Shown: piece by piece, positions 15,693-24,732 of the stretch | Numbering within the stretch: the stretch's first letter is position 1 | Layout of the letters: the number at the start of each line of letters is the position of its first letter | Origin: Fuchsiella alkaliacetigena | Lineage (GTDB): Bacteria > Bacillota > Halanaerobiia > Halobacteroidales > Acetohalobiaceae | Direction of reading: 5' to 3' | NCBI RefSeq assembly: GCF_023227765.1 | Contig: NZ_JALKBZ010000008.1 | Location: 1-64,000 of the forward strand | DNA length: 64,000 nucleotides | The notes under the pieces: generated by a model | Told to the model about the DNA's origin: nothing | The model's database searches: none | Seen by the model: the letters and a program-made list of their open reading frames with translations, nothing else | Program-made: the position numbers and the translations under genes

Positions 15693-16043
15693 GTGGCTAT
15701 AAAAAGAGGAGATGTTTTTTATGCAGATCTCAACCCTGTAGTAGGTTCAGAGCAGGGGGGAGTTAGACCTGTATTGGTTATTCAAAATGATATTGGCAAT
15801 AAGTACAGTCCTACGGTAATAGTGGCAGCTATTACTTCTAAGATTGATAAGGCTAAACTACCTACCCACGTAGAGATTGATGCTGATAAGTATAACTTAG
15901 ATAAACATTCAGTGATTTTATTGGAGCAGATCAGGACTATTGATAAGAAACGTTTGGAGCGTCAGGTCACTCATTTGGATAATGAAATTGTTTGTGATGT
16001 GAATGAGGCTTTGGAGATTAGTGTAGGCTTAATTGATCTTTAA
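15693..16043 (+). CDS. ndoA: MazF/NdoA-type mRNA interferase toxin
   Basis: A 116-residue endoribonuclease of the PemK/MazF family, the same length as Bacillus EndoA. Key blocks are [19 protein letters not shown] at the N-terminus, RPVLVIQND, the catalytic-region AAITSK, HVEI and [13 protein letters not shown]. It cleaves single-stranded mRNA at short sites and is held inactive by the upstream antitoxin. The gene starts at GTG, 2 bases after the antitoxin. In Bacillus this pair sits upstream of the sigma-B regulators; here it is followed by a terminator and an amidohydrolase, so that link is absent. Confidence 0.95.
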   Translation: MAIKRGDVFYADLNPVVGSEQGGVRPVLVIQNDIGNKYSPTVIVAAITSKIDKAKLPTHVEIDADKYNLDKHSVILLEQIRTIDKKRLERQVTHLDNEIVCDVNEALEISVGLIDL

Positions 16044-16066
16044 ATTGGATAAGGATTATTAACAGG

Positions 16067-16100
16067 GCTATTAATCTGCAATAGGATTAATAGCTTTTTT
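16067..16100 (+). terminator. Rho-independent terminator after mazF
   Basis: GCTATTAATC and GATTAATAGC form a perfect 10-bp stem with an 8-base loop, followed by T6. Confidence 0.9.
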
Positions 16101-16103
16101 GTT

Positions 16104-16321
16104 ATAAAGTTCAAAAGATTAAAACCTATTGGACACAGACTAAGTTCTGACAAAAATCTGACAAAACCTTAAAACCTTTAAATGATTTCTTGAACTTATG
16201 TTTTAATGTCTAGTCAGAACTTAGTCAGATTTTAGTCAGTGTCAAATAGATCTTGAACTTTATCTTTTGATCTTAATTTATCACCATTGGCACTAGCTCT
16301 GCGTCGCCTCTATCCTTTGAA
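16104..16321. repeat. Dispersed intergenic repeat, copy D (near-complete, best reference copy)
   Basis: It occupies the 367-base gap before the amidohydrolase gene. The left arm is ATAAAGTTCAAAAGATTAAA, then GACACAGACTAAGTTCTGAC (array, 16132-16166). The right arm carries the inverted array CTAGTCAGAACTTAGTCAG (from about 16209), then GTGTCAAATAGATC and a tail through CCATTGGCACTAGCTC to GCCTCTATCC. The tail is the reverse complement of the start of copy A. Confidence 0.85.
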
Positions 16322-16411
16322 ACAATAGCGCGATATTGGTTTGCTTTTTAGTTGTTCATTATTCATTGTTAATTATTAATTGAAATAAAGTAGGGGAGGC
16401 TGATCCGAAGA

Positions 16412-17575
16412 ATGAAAAAAAAAATAAGAAAATCCATTGCCCAACTGCAAGATAAAGTTATTAGCTGGCGGCGGGCAATACATAGGGAGCCGGAGTTAGG
16501 CTTTGCGGAAGAGGCTACGGCTGCTAAAATTACTAAGGTCTTGGCTGAAACTGACTTACAGGTACGGACTGGAGTGGCTAAGACAGGCGTAGTGGCTGAT
16601 TTGCAGATAGATGAACAGCTGCCTACCTTGGCCTTAAGAGCTGATATGGATGCTTTGCCTATTCAAGAGCAGACTGGGGTGGAGTATGCTTCGCAAAATG
16701 AAGGGGTTATGCATGCTTGTGGGCATGATGGTCATGTAGCTATTCTTTTGGGGACGGCTGTTATTTTGGATCGCTTCCGTCAGGAGCTCAATACTAATCT
16801 ACGCTTTATCTTTCAACCGGCTGAGGAGGGCCCGGGAGGTGCCTTGCCGATGATTAAAGAAGGAGTCTTGGAGGGAGTTGATAGTATATTAGGTTTACAT
16901 CTCAGTACTAATCATTTAACTGGGGTGGTAGAGCTGAAAGCAGGAGCCTTTTCAGCTGCGGCTGATCAGTTGAATATTACTGTTTTAGGTGAAAGTGGTC
17001 ACGGCTCTGCTCCTCAGCAGACAGTGGATGCTATTTTGGTAGCTGGAGAGGTGATAACTTCTTTACAGACTATAGTTAGCCGGAAGATATCCCCTCATCA
17101 AGCAGCGGTTATTTCTTTAGGTAAGATAGAAGGTGGTTATCGGCATAATGTAATTGCTGATTCGGTGAGACTAAAGGGGACGGTGAGGAGTACTGACCCG
17201 GAGCTTAGAGAGCGCTTACCAAACTTAATTGAAGAGGTGGTGCGGGGTATTACTCGGACCCATAATGCTGATTATGAGCTACAGTATATCTTAGGTTACC
17301 CTCCTTTATACAATGAAGCTAGTTTAGTAGACTTTTTAGAGAAAAATTTAACTTCTTTGGTGGAAGTGGTAGAAGTACAGCGAGCAACTGAACCTTCTAT
17401 GGGAGCTGAAGATTTTGCTTATTATTGTCAGCGAGTACCGGGAGCTTTTTACCGTCTAGGGGCAGGTAAGTTTCCTGATTCTTATCCTAATCATCATCCT
17501 CAGTTTGATTTCGATGAAGCCGCTTTGGAAATTGGAATTATAACCTTTGTTGAAAGTGCCCTAAATTATAATTAG
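16412..17575 (+). CDS. M20 family amidohydrolase (N-acyl-amino-acid / hippurate hydrolase type)
   Basis: A 387-residue zinc peptidase-like enzyme that removes N-acyl groups from amino acids or splits small amides. Typical M20D motifs are WRRAIHREPELGF, LRADMDALPIQEQTG, the metal-binding HACGHDGHVAILLG, the catalytic Glu in QPAEEGPGGA, the dimerisation-domain GHGSAPQQTVDAI, and a metal ligand in SMGAEDFAYYCQRVPG. Length and motif order are normal. The natural substrate cannot be read from sequence. GGGGAGG precedes the ATG. The LolA/TPR gene follows 75 bases downstream. Confidence 0.92.
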   Translation: MKKKIRKSIAQLQDKVISWRRAIHREPELGFAEEATAAKITKVLAETDLQVRTGVAKTGVVADLQIDEQLPTLALRADMDALPIQEQTGVEYASQNEGVMHACGHDGHVAILLGTAVILDRFRQELNTNLRFIFQPAEEGPGGALPMIKEGVLEGVDSILGLHLSTNHLTGVVELKAGAFSAAADQLNITVLGESGHGSAPQQTVDAILVAGEVITSLQTIVSRKISPHQAAVISLGKIEGGYRHNVIADSVRLKGTVRSTDPELRERLPNLIEEVVRGITRTHNADYELQYILGYPPLYNEASLVDFLEKNLTSLVEVVEVQRATEPSMGAEDFAYYCQRVPGAFYRLGAGKFPDSYPNHHPQFDFDEAALEIGIITFVESALNYN

Positions 17576-17650
17576 AATAAAGGGAAAGTTTTCTTAGTCT
17601 AGAATTAATAAGTATTAAGTATAGTATTTATAATAAGGAAGGTGAGAACT

Positions 17651-20089
17651 TTGCGAAAACGAGAGGTGTTGGTGTTGATTGTTATCTTAGCCTCTTTTTT
17701 ATTTAACTTTCCCGTGCAAGCTCAGAGCTTCGAAGATATAGAATCAGATTCGACTTTCGTTGAAGAAGAGCTGGCAGCTAAAGAGAGTGCAGAAGAGATA
17801 ATTGAAGCAGTTAGCGATAATTTTAAGGCTATAGAGGACTTTAGAGGGTCTTTAATTTCAGAGGTTTTTTTAGCTGAAGAGGATTTAATTACCTATCAAA
17901 CTAACTTAATGAGGAATCCGAATCGTTCTTTGGTGGATAATAACTATACCTTTGGTCAAATTAGGGGTACAGAAGTAGGTAGGCTACTCAATGCTATGCC
18001 TTGGATTTATTTACCTCCAGACTATTCGTTAGTTCAACGAGCTTTACCGATTACTGGACAGCGAGACTATCAAGAGCCTTTGGAAAATTTAGATGATTTA
18101 TATGATTTGCAGTTATTAGGTCAGATCGAAGTAGATGAGGAGCCCATATATCTTTTAGAGTTGAGTAATATATTTGGAAAGCAGGTTTTGTGGGTAGAGC
18201 AGGAGCGGTTGATTATTCTCCGAATTGAAGTATTTGATGGAGGAGGAGAGTTAGCAGCTGCTATTGATTATAAAGGTTATAGAGAGCTAGAAGATGAGGT
18301 TTGGCTGCCTAATTTAATTCAAGTTCATAATAGCCAGGAAGAAAAGATATTGGAAATCAGCTATCAGAGCTGGGTAGTCAACGATGGTTTAAGAGATCGG
18401 GACTTTGCTATGGGCTTTATTTATGATGCTCAAGCGGAAATTAATGAGTTAGAAGAAGTTGTGGCCGATAATCCTCAGGATTTTGAAAGTAGGTTTCAGC
18501 TAGCTAAGCTCCACCATGAGGTTTTGGAAAGTGAAAAGGCAGTGGAGATATTAAGAGAGCTAATTGAGGAAAGCGAAGCTGAGCAGAGTATTGAGTATTA
18601 TCAGCAGTTGGCTGCTATTTATGAGGATCAGAGTAAGTATCAGCAGGCTTTAGAAGTTATTGAAGAGGCTTTAGCTGTGGAATATGAAAAAAGTGAACTG
18701 CACTTTACTCGAGCTGAGCTAAGTTTAGAGCTGCAAAATCGAAGTCAGGCTAGAAATTCCTTAGAGACTGCTGTTCGATTGGAGCCGAATAATGAAAGGT
18801 ATTTACAACGTCTCTTTTGGGTTTATCGACGTTCGTCTTTAAGTCAAACGGTTTTGAATAATGCTCAAAATGTATTGGATAGACTGATTGATTTATCTCC
18901 AGAAAATATTCAGTATCTTATTTATTCAGGAGATCTTTATTTAGAGGCTGGAGACTATGAACAAGCAGCATATAGATACCAACAGGCTATTCAAGTTGAT
19001 CCTGAGGATAGCTGGGGTTATCGAAAGCTGGCCCGTTGTTATGAAAAAATGGATAGCTTTGCTGTGGCGAGAGAGCTATTTAAGTATGCAGCTCAGTTAG
19101 ATGGTAGTTGGATGAGATATGAAGAACTGGCTGACTTTTATTATCGACATCAAAACTATAAGGCGGCTATTGATAATTATCAAGTGGCTTTAGAAAAGAG
19201 TCCGCAAGAACTTGATGTAAAGATTAAACTTGGTAAGGGATATTGGGCAGCCGAGGATGAAGATGAAGCTTTAGCTATTTGGAATGAAATCTTAGATGAA
19301 TACAGTCTCCAGGTCAATGATTATACTAGATTAGGTAATTTATTTATGGATTATGAGCTGGATAATTTAGCTGTTGCTACTTATAAACAGGGAATTGCCG
19401 AGTTTGAAGATCCGGTAGATGCTTGGGTGCGGCGTTCCTTGGCAGACATCCATGCTAATTTGGCTGAAATTTATAAAGAACAGGCTAATTATGAATTAGC
19501 TATGCAGGAGTACTATAATTCTCTGGAATTGGAAGCTAATACTGAAACCTATAATAAGCTAGGTGTACTTAAGTTTGAACACGGGAACTTAGTGGCAGCT
19601 ATGGAGCTTTGGGAAGGAGCTCGAGATGAAGATTTAAGTAATTTACAGGCTATATATAACTTAGCTGTAGCTCAACTGATTACCGAAGATTTTTCAGACT
19701 CCAAATCTAATTTAGAATATATTAAGCGCTTTGATCCAGAAGAAGAATTAGTTGAACTGTTAACATCAGCCTTAGAGGTTAATACTAAGATACAGGAGTT
19801 AAAAGAGGATCTGGCTACTACCACTGAACATGGCCATGAATATAAATTAGAAGGAGATCAGTTACGCCGGGCTGGAGAGCTTAATGAAGCTGCTGAGAAG
19901 TACAAGGAAGCTTTGGATAGAAATGCTTATTACGAGGAAGTTTATTTCTATCTAGGTCAGATTGAAGCTGTACAAGGTAATTATCGGACAGTAGAGGAAA
20001 TTATAGACCGCTTTAATAGTTCTTCAACTCAGCGTCAGCAGGCTGAACTGTTAGCAGAACTTAAACTTTTGATTAAGGGAGTTAAGTAA
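17651..20089 (+). CDS. Secreted LolA-like plus TPR repeat protein
   Basis: An 812-residue exported protein. The signal peptide spans residues 1-26 (VLIVILASFLF, cleavage near VQAQ). Residues about 35-260 resemble outer-membrane lipoprotein-sorting (LolA-like) proteins, including WVEQERLIILRIEVFDGGG, which parallels WIDQERFVILKEEYFSTGG in the protein at 36221-36979. The rest, from about 280, is around ten or more tetratricopeptide repeats (YQQAIQVDPEDSWGYRKLA type). I chose the TTG at 17651 because GGAAGGTGAG lies 5 bases upstream. It is likely periplasmic or envelope-bound, presenting partners for lipid or protein trafficking. The fusion is unusual and its role is inferred. Confidence 0.7.
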   Translation: MRKREVLVLIVILASFLFNFPVQAQSFEDIESDSTFVEEELAAKESAEEIIEAVSDNFKAIEDFRGSLISEVFLAEEDLITYQTNLMRNPNRSLVDNNYTFGQIRGTEVGRLLNAMPWIYLPPDYSLVQRALPITGQRDYQEPLENLDDLYDLQLLGQIEVDEEPIYLLELSNIFGKQVLWVEQERLIILRIEVFDGGGELAAAIDYKGYRELEDEVWLPNLIQVHNSQEEKILEISYQSWVVNDGLRDRDFAMGFIYDAQAEINELEEVVADNPQDFESRFQLAKLHHEVLESEKAVEILRELIEESEAEQSIEYYQQLAAIYEDQSKYQQALEVIEEALAVEYEKSELHFTRAELSLELQNRSQARNSLETAVRLEPNNERYLQRLFWVYRRSSLSQTVLNNAQNVLDRLIDLSPENIQYLIYSGDLYLEAGDYEQAAYRYQQAIQVDPEDSWGYRKLARCYEKMDSFAVARELFKYAAQLDGSWMRYEELADFYYRHQNYKAAIDNYQVALEKSPQELDVKIKLGKGYWAAEDEDEALAIWNEILDEYSLQVNDYTRLGNLFMDYELDNLAVATYKQGIAEFEDPVDAWVRRSLADIHANLAEIYKEQANYELAMQEYYNSLELEANTETYNKLGVLKFEHGNLVAAMELWEGARDEDLSNLQAIYNLAVAQLITEDFSDSKSNLEYIKRFDPEEELVELLTSALEVNTKIQELKEDLATTTEHGHEYKLEGDQLRRAGELNEAAEKYKEALDRNAYYEEVYFYLGQIEAVQGNYRTVEEIIDRFNSSSTQRQQAELLAELKLLIKGVK

Positions 20090-20119
20090 AAGAATTAAGA
20101 GACATGGAGGTTAAAGTTG

Positions 20120-20626
20120 ATGAAGCTAGAAGTAAGGGATATTACAGTAGCCGGAATCTTAGGAGGGGTCTGTATTGTTCTAGGGATGACTCCGCTCGGT
20201 TTTATTCCGGTACCTACTCCGGCAGGAGCAGCTACTATTATGCATGTACCGGTGATTATGGGGGCTATTTTAGAAGGGCCCTTAGTAGGTAGCTTGGTAG
20301 GTTTGATATTTGGTATTTTCAGTTTTTTGCGAGCTGGAAGTCCTTTTTTTGCCGATCCGGTGATTGCTATTTTACCTAGGGTTTTGATTGCTGTTTTAGC
20401 TGGTTATAGCTACAAATTATTTTCTGGACATTCTCAGGCGGTAGCTATAACAGCGGTGGTAGGTACCTTAACTAATACTTTGGGAGTTTTGGCTTTAGTG
20501 GTCTGGAAGGAGTACTTGCCTTTAGAGGCAGCAGTAGGAATTGCTCTTAGTCATGGGATTCCGGAGGTTGTTGTGGCGGTAATTATTACCGTATTAATAA
20601 TGAAGGTTTGGGATAAAGCTAAGTAG
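20120..20626 (+). CDS. ECF transporter S component (substrate unknown)
   Basis: A 168-residue membrane protein with five to six hydrophobic segments. It carries the pattern seen in one branch of ECF substrate-binding subunits: MTPLGFIPVPTPAGAATIMH followed by VIMGAILEGPLVGSLVG. S components bind a vitamin or metal and dock to a shared energising module, which is not encoded here. Some relatives are annotated as pantothenate (PanT-like) carriers; I cannot assign the substrate. The ATG at 20120 has TGGAGG 9 bases upstream. It lies between the TPR gene and tsaE. Confidence 0.8.
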   Translation: MKLEVRDITVAGILGGVCIVLGMTPLGFIPVPTPAGAATIMHVPVIMGAILEGPLVGSLVGLIFGIFSFLRAGSPFFADPVIAILPRVLIAVLAGYSYKLFSGHSQAVAITAVVGTLTNTLGVLALVVWKEYLPLEAAVGIALSHGIPEVVVAVIITVLIMKVWDKAK

Positions 20627-20668
20627 TTTGATATGCAGACTAATACTAAGTGAAAGGGAGTGAAAAAT

Positions 20669-21142
20669 ATGTTAAAGCTGAAAAGTGAAAGTCCAGAGGA
20701 GACCATAGAGTTGGGAAGAAAGTTAGGTTCTATACTTAATAGTGGAGATATTGTTTGCTTGCAGGGTGATTTGGGAGCTGGTAAGACCTACTTAACTAAG
20801 GGGATAATGAAAGGCTTGGGAGTGGATAGAGAGATAGTTAGTCCTACTTATAACTTGATTAAGGAGTATCAAGGTAGGCTGCCGGCTTATCACATAGATC
20901 TTTATCGAGTTTCTGATGAACAACAGTTACATGATGTAGGTTTTGAAGACTATATTTATAGTGAGGGAGTAAGTGTTATTGAGTGGCCTGATAAGTCTGG
21001 TTCTTTGATGCCTGATAATTATCTAAATATTATTATTAAAGGTCAACAGCAGGAGCGTACGATTAAGCTGATTCCTCAGGCTAATAAGTATATTCCTTTA
21101 TTGGAGGAGTTAAAGAAGAATGTTAATCTTAGCTCTGGATAG
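20669..21142 (+). CDS. tsaE: tRNA t6A37 biosynthesis ATPase TsaE
   Basis: A 157-residue P-loop protein with Walker A GDLGAGKTYLTKG, SPTYNLIKEY, HIDLYRVSDEQQL and VIEWPDKSG, all standard for TsaE. It regulates the TsaB-TsaD complex that attaches threonylcarbamoyl to A37 of ANN-decoding tRNAs. The ATG at 20669 has AAAGGGAG upstream (a GTG three codons earlier is less likely). It overlaps the start of tsaB by 23 bases, so translation is coupled. Confidence 0.95.
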   Translation: MLKLKSESPEETIELGRKLGSILNSGDIVCLQGDLGAGKTYLTKGIMKGLGVDREIVSPTYNLIKEYQGRLPAYHIDLYRVSDEQQLHDVGFEDYIYSEGVSVIEWPDKSGSLMPDNYLNIIIKGQQQERTIKLIPQANKYIPLLEELKKNVNLSSG

Positions 21143-21824
21143 TGCTACTTCTGTAGGAGCAGTTGCCCTTTATCAGGGGGAGAAGTTGATAGCGGAATCT
21201 AATCTTAATTTGGAGTTAACTCATTCACAGCGTTTATTTCCTCAAATTATTGAGTTGTTGAAAGCAGCTCGAGTGGAAGGACAGGATTTAGAGGGAATAG
21301 TAACTGGAATAGGGCCCGGTTCTTTTACCGGAATTAGAATTGGGATGGCTACTGCTAAGACTTTGGCTCAGTCTTGGAATTTAGAGATGGTAGGAGTTTC
21401 TACTTTGGAGCTTTTAGCTAATGCTTTATTAGAGACAGAAAGGGCTATCTGTCCGCTGATTGATGCTAAGCGGGAGCGAGTCTATACTGCTCTTTATCAG
21501 GGCCAGCAGCAAGAGGGCTTAAAAAAACTTCGTTTGCCTGAACAGATTTTAGCTGTAGTCAAGCTTTTAGAGCGGCTTAAGCAGGAGCTTTCAGGTGAGG
21601 TGCTTTTTGTGGGCCCTGCTGTTGAGAAATACCGAGAGTTAATAAAAAAAGAACTAGGAAAGCAGGCCTTATTTGTGCCTAAGCTATATCATTTACCGCG
21701 CGGTGGAGTCTTAGCTAGAGTAGGAGCGCTTAAGCTTGCTGCAGGGCAAGGAAGTGACTTTGTAGGAGTAAAGCCTAACTACCTTAAACTATCTCAGGCT
21801 GAACGAGACTGGGTAGGTGATTAA
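21120..21824 (+). CDS. tsaB: tRNA t6A37 biosynthesis protein TsaB
   Basis: A 234-residue ASKHA-fold protein, paralogous to TsaD but lacking its metal-binding histidines. Diagnostic blocks are LALDSATSVGAVAL, GIGPGSFTGIRIGMATAKTLA and KRERVYTALYQ. It acts as the platform subunit of the t6A enzyme with TsaD and TsaE. The start lies inside the end of tsaE, with GGAGGAG in the tsaE reading frame as its ribosome binding site. rimI and tsaD follow, the classic Firmicute order. Confidence 0.95.
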   Translation: MLILALDSATSVGAVALYQGEKLIAESNLNLELTHSQRLFPQIIELLKAARVEGQDLEGIVTGIGPGSFTGIRIGMATAKTLAQSWNLEMVGVSTLELLANALLETERAICPLIDAKRERVYTALYQGQQQEGLKKLRLPEQILAVVKLLERLKQELSGEVLFVGPAVEKYRELIKKELGKQALFVPKLYHLPRGGVLARVGALKLAAGQGSDFVGVKPNYLKLSQAERDWVGD

Positions 21825-21839
21825 TTCTCTTAGATAAGG

Positions 21840-22322
21840 ATGATAAGTACTTTGGAAGCACAAATTGACATAGAAGAGTTGACTTTGGAAGCGATGGAGG
21901 TGGCAGACTTAGATGAGGTATTGGAGATTGAAGCAGAGTGCTTTTCCAACCCTTGGTCTCGCCGAGCCTTTAAACGAGAATTGACTCGAAATCGTTATGC
22001 TATGTATTTATTGGTGAGGAAGAAAAATAAAATCTTAGGTTATATAGGAGCTTGGCTGGTCTTAGACGAAGCCCATATAACTACTTTAGCGGTAGCTCCT
22101 GCTTATCGACAGCAGGGAGTAGCTAGGTTTTTATTAGAGGAAGCTTGGGGCAGATTTTTGAATTTAAATATTAAACAGGTTACCTTAGAAGTGCGGGTTA
22201 CTAATACAGCAGCTCAGAATCTTTATTTAGATTATGGATTTCAAAAGATTGGAACTAAAGAAGATTATTATCAGGACAACCAAGAGGATGCGGTAATTAT
22301 GTGGAAGAGAATAGCGGAATAG
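21840..22322 (+). CDS. rimI: Ribosomal protein S18-alanine N-acetyltransferase RimI
   Basis: A 160-residue GNAT acetyltransferase. The acetyl-CoA site is TLAVAPAYRQQGVARFLLEE, and RVTNTAAQNLYLDYGFQKIGTKEDYY is the standard C-terminal GNAT block with the catalytic Tyr. It acetylates the N-terminus of ribosomal protein S18, and possibly other proteins. The ATG at 21840 has only a weak, close site (AAGG), so the true start may be slightly downstream; the first 15 residues add little to the domain. It sits between tsaB and tsaD. Confidence 0.92.
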   Translation: MISTLEAQIDIEELTLEAMEVADLDEVLEIEAECFSNPWSRRAFKRELTRNRYAMYLLVRKKNKILGYIGAWLVLDEAHITTLAVAPAYRQQGVARFLLEEAWGRFLNLNIKQVTLEVRVTNTAAQNLYLDYGFQKIGTKEDYYQDNQEDAVIMWKRIAE

Positions 22323-22340
22323 AATTAAGGGGTTTTAATT

Positions 22341-23354
22341 ATGGAAAATAGATTGATATTGGGTATTGAAAGCTCTTGTGATGAAACAGCAGTGGCAGTA
22401 GTTAGTAACGGGAGAGATGTTTTAGCTAACGTAGTTGCTTCGCAGGTAGACTGGCATCGTAAGTTTGGAGGGGTAGTGCCGGAAATAGCTTCACGAAAGC
22501 ATTTAGAGCTGATTAATCCGGTAATTGAGGAGGCCTTGAGTGAAGCGCAAGTTGATTTTGAAGATTTGACGGCAGTAGCTGTTACTTACGGCCCGGGTTT
22601 AGTAGGGGGGCTTTTAGTGGGGATAGCTGCTGCTAAAGCTATTGCTTATAGTCAGGAACTGCCTTTAATAGCTGTTAATCATATTGAAGGCCATATTTAT
22701 GCTAACTTAATTGCTCATCAAAATTTAGAAGCACCAGTAGTCTGCTTAACTGTCTCTGGCGGTCATTCGGATTTACTTTATTTTCAAGAACTAGGTGATT
22801 ATCAGCTCTTAGGCAGAACTCGTGATGATGCCGTAGGTGAAGCCTTTGATAAGGTAGCTCAGGTCTTGGACTTAGGTTTTCCAGGGGGGCCAGCTATAGA
22901 TAAATTAGCTTCTCAAGGTGAGGCAGATGCTATTCAGTTACCTAGGCCTTTAATCGATGCTGATAATTATGATTTTAGCTTTAGCGGTTTAAAAACAGCT
23001 GTTTTGAACTATATCAATAATCAGCAGCAGCGAGGTGAAAGGATAGTTAAGGCCGATTTGGTAGCTAGTTTTCAACAGGCTGTAGTGGATATTTTGGTGG
23101 CTAAAGTTACTAAAGCCGTTCGAGAGCTGGAAGTAGAGCAGGTTATGCTAGCAGGAGGTGTGGCTGCTAATAGTCAGCTAAGAGCTGAGTTGGAGGAAGA
23201 GCTATCTGCTCTGGGAGTTAAGCTTTACTTTCCTCCTTTAAAGTTATGTACTGATAATGCAGCCATGATTGCTAGTGCAGCCTATTATCATTGGCAGCAG
23301 CAAAACTGGGCCGGCTATGATCTCAATGCAGAACCGAATTTGAAGTTAGAGTAA
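22341..23354 (+). CDS. tsaD: tRNA N6-adenosine threonylcarbamoyltransferase TsaD
   Basis: A 337-residue protein, the catalytic subunit that transfers the threonylcarbamoyl group to A37 of tRNA. Conserved features are LGIESSCDETAVAVV at residues 7-21, the iron-binding NHIEGHIYAN with H114 and H118, VSGGHSDL, DAVGEAFDKVA, FSFSGLKTAVLN and a C-terminal ligand region DNAAMIA. Length and motifs are canonical. It ends the tsaE-tsaB-rimI-tsaD cluster; the radical SAM gene follows by 21 bases and is probably in the same transcript. Confidence 0.96.
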   Translation: MENRLILGIESSCDETAVAVVSNGRDVLANVVASQVDWHRKFGGVVPEIASRKHLELINPVIEEALSEAQVDFEDLTAVAVTYGPGLVGGLLVGIAAAKAIAYSQELPLIAVNHIEGHIYANLIAHQNLEAPVVCLTVSGGHSDLLYFQELGDYQLLGRTRDDAVGEAFDKVAQVLDLGFPGGPAIDKLASQGEADAIQLPRPLIDADNYDFSFSGLKTAVLNYINNQQQRGERIVKADLVASFQQAVVDILVAKVTKAVRELEVEQVMLAGGVAANSQLRAELEEELSALGVKLYFPPLKLCTDNAAMIASAAYYHWQQQNWAGYDLNAEPNLKLE

Positions 23355-23375
23355 AGGCAAAGGAAGGTGAGAAGG

Positions 23376-24719
23376 ATGAGTAGTTCGTTAGAGGAGTTAA
23401 TTTATTTTTCAGCTCAAGAGTATAATATTTTGCCTGTTACTTCAAAGTGTAATTTAGACTGTCTCTTTTGCAGTCATCGTTATAATCCACCGGAGGTTAA
23501 GGTTTTCACCTATGGACATCGTAGTTTGGAGCAGATTAAAGATGTAGCTGACTTTTTAGATCCAGCTCAAAAGATAGTAATTGGTGAATCCACTACTACT
23601 TTGGTGGAAGGTGAACCTTTTGTTAATCCAGATTTTAAGGATATTTTACTTTATTTACGGCGGCGCTTTCCTAAAACCAAGATTCAGATTACTACTAATG
23701 GCTCCTTATTGGATAGAGAAACGGTGGAATTATTAGCGACCTTAAACTTCATTGAGCTGAATGTATCCTTGAATACTGCTTCTTTGGAGCATCGTCAACA
23801 GCTAATGGACTGTAAGAATCAAAATATCTTACAACAGATAGGTTATTTAGCTCGACAGGAAGTAACTTATCACGGCAGTATTGTAGCTTTGCCTACTATT
23901 AGCAGTTGGGATGATTTAGAAAATACTATCGATTTTTTAAATCAAAATAATGCTAAAACTATTAGAGTCTTTCTACCTGGTTGTACTAAATTAGCTCCTC
24001 AAGAATTGCAGTTTGATCTCCGGCTGTGGTTGGAGTTAAATCGTTATCTGGATGACCTAAACTATAAGTATAGAGTACCGATTACGGTAGAACCTCCTTT
24101 AATTGAGAATTTAAAGGTGAAACTAAGAGGGAGTATAGAAGATTCACCCGCTGATAAGTCTGGACTGCGGAGGGGGGATCAGCTATTAAAGGTGGAAGGA
24201 GCAGAACTTCCCTTGCGAGTGGAAGCTTTTAAGAGGTTAGTAGCTGCTGAGGACCCTCAAGTTGAGTATAAACGGGCCGGAAGAGTTTCTACACTTAATT
24301 TAAGAAAATCAATTGGAGATAAGTCGGGAGTAGTTTTAGATTACGATATTGATTTAGCTAGGCTAGAAAAGATTAAAGCGAAAGTTGAGCAGGCAGCTGC
24401 CGAAAGGGTAGTTATTTTAACTTCATTATTGGGACAAAGGGTGATTAAATTAGCTTTAGAAGAGCTAATGCCTGATCTATTTTCTAAAATCGATATCTTA
24501 CTAGTCAAAAATAGGTTTTTCGGCGGCAATATTATGGCAGCTGGCCTGTTGGTGGTTAGTGATTTTTTAACAGCTATTGAAAAGCATAAAGCCAAATTAA
24601 AAGAGGTCGATTTAGTTTTAATTCCCCAAACTCCTTTTAATAAGTGGGGGAATGACTTAACAGGGAGCTCCTATGAGGAAATAGAGTCTAGATTAGAAGC
24701 TCCTTTAGTTGTATTGTGA
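23376..24719 (+). CDS. Radical SAM protein with PDZ and DUF512-like C-terminus
   Basis: A 447-residue protein. The radical SAM domain begins with the cluster motif CNLDCLFC near residue 25 and continues to about 240 (TTNGSLLDRETVELL). A PDZ-like segment follows (EDSPADKSGLRRGDQLLKVE, about 253-300). The C-terminal 130 residues carry KNRFFGGNIMAAGLL, like the NRFFG..V.V.GLL signature of DUF512 proteins. In the better-known DUF512 proteins the PDZ usually comes before the radical SAM part, so this order looks rearranged. The reaction is unknown. The ATG at 23376 has GGAAGGTGA upstream. It is the last gene of the t6A transcript. Confidence 0.75.
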   Translation: MSSSLEELIYFSAQEYNILPVTSKCNLDCLFCSHRYNPPEVKVFTYGHRSLEQIKDVADFLDPAQKIVIGESTTTLVEGEPFVNPDFKDILLYLRRRFPKTKIQITTNGSLLDRETVELLATLNFIELNVSLNTASLEHRQQLMDCKNQNILQQIGYLARQEVTYHGSIVALPTISSWDDLENTIDFLNQNNAKTIRVFLPGCTKLAPQELQFDLRLWLELNRYLDDLNYKYRVPITVEPPLIENLKVKLRGSIEDSPADKSGLRRGDQLLKVEGAELPLRVEAFKRLVAAEDPQVEYKRAGRVSTLNLRKSIGDKSGVVLDYDIDLARLEKIKAKVEQAAAERVVILTSLLGQRVIKLALEELMPDLFSKIDILLVKNRFFGGNIMAAGLLVVSDFLTAIEKHKAKLKEVDLVLIPQTPFNKWGNDLTGSSYEEIESRLEAPLVVL

Positions 24720-24732
24720 TATTTAGTTAACC

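Noticed and set aside
16104-16321. Reading the GACTAA arrays as a CRISPR
   Set aside because: Units are only 11 bases with no spacers of constant length, arranged in inverted pairs, and no cas genes are present.
20104-20292. 62-codon frame over the start of the ECF S-component gene
   Set aside because: It overlaps the real gene in another frame; its start is the ribosome binding region of that gene.
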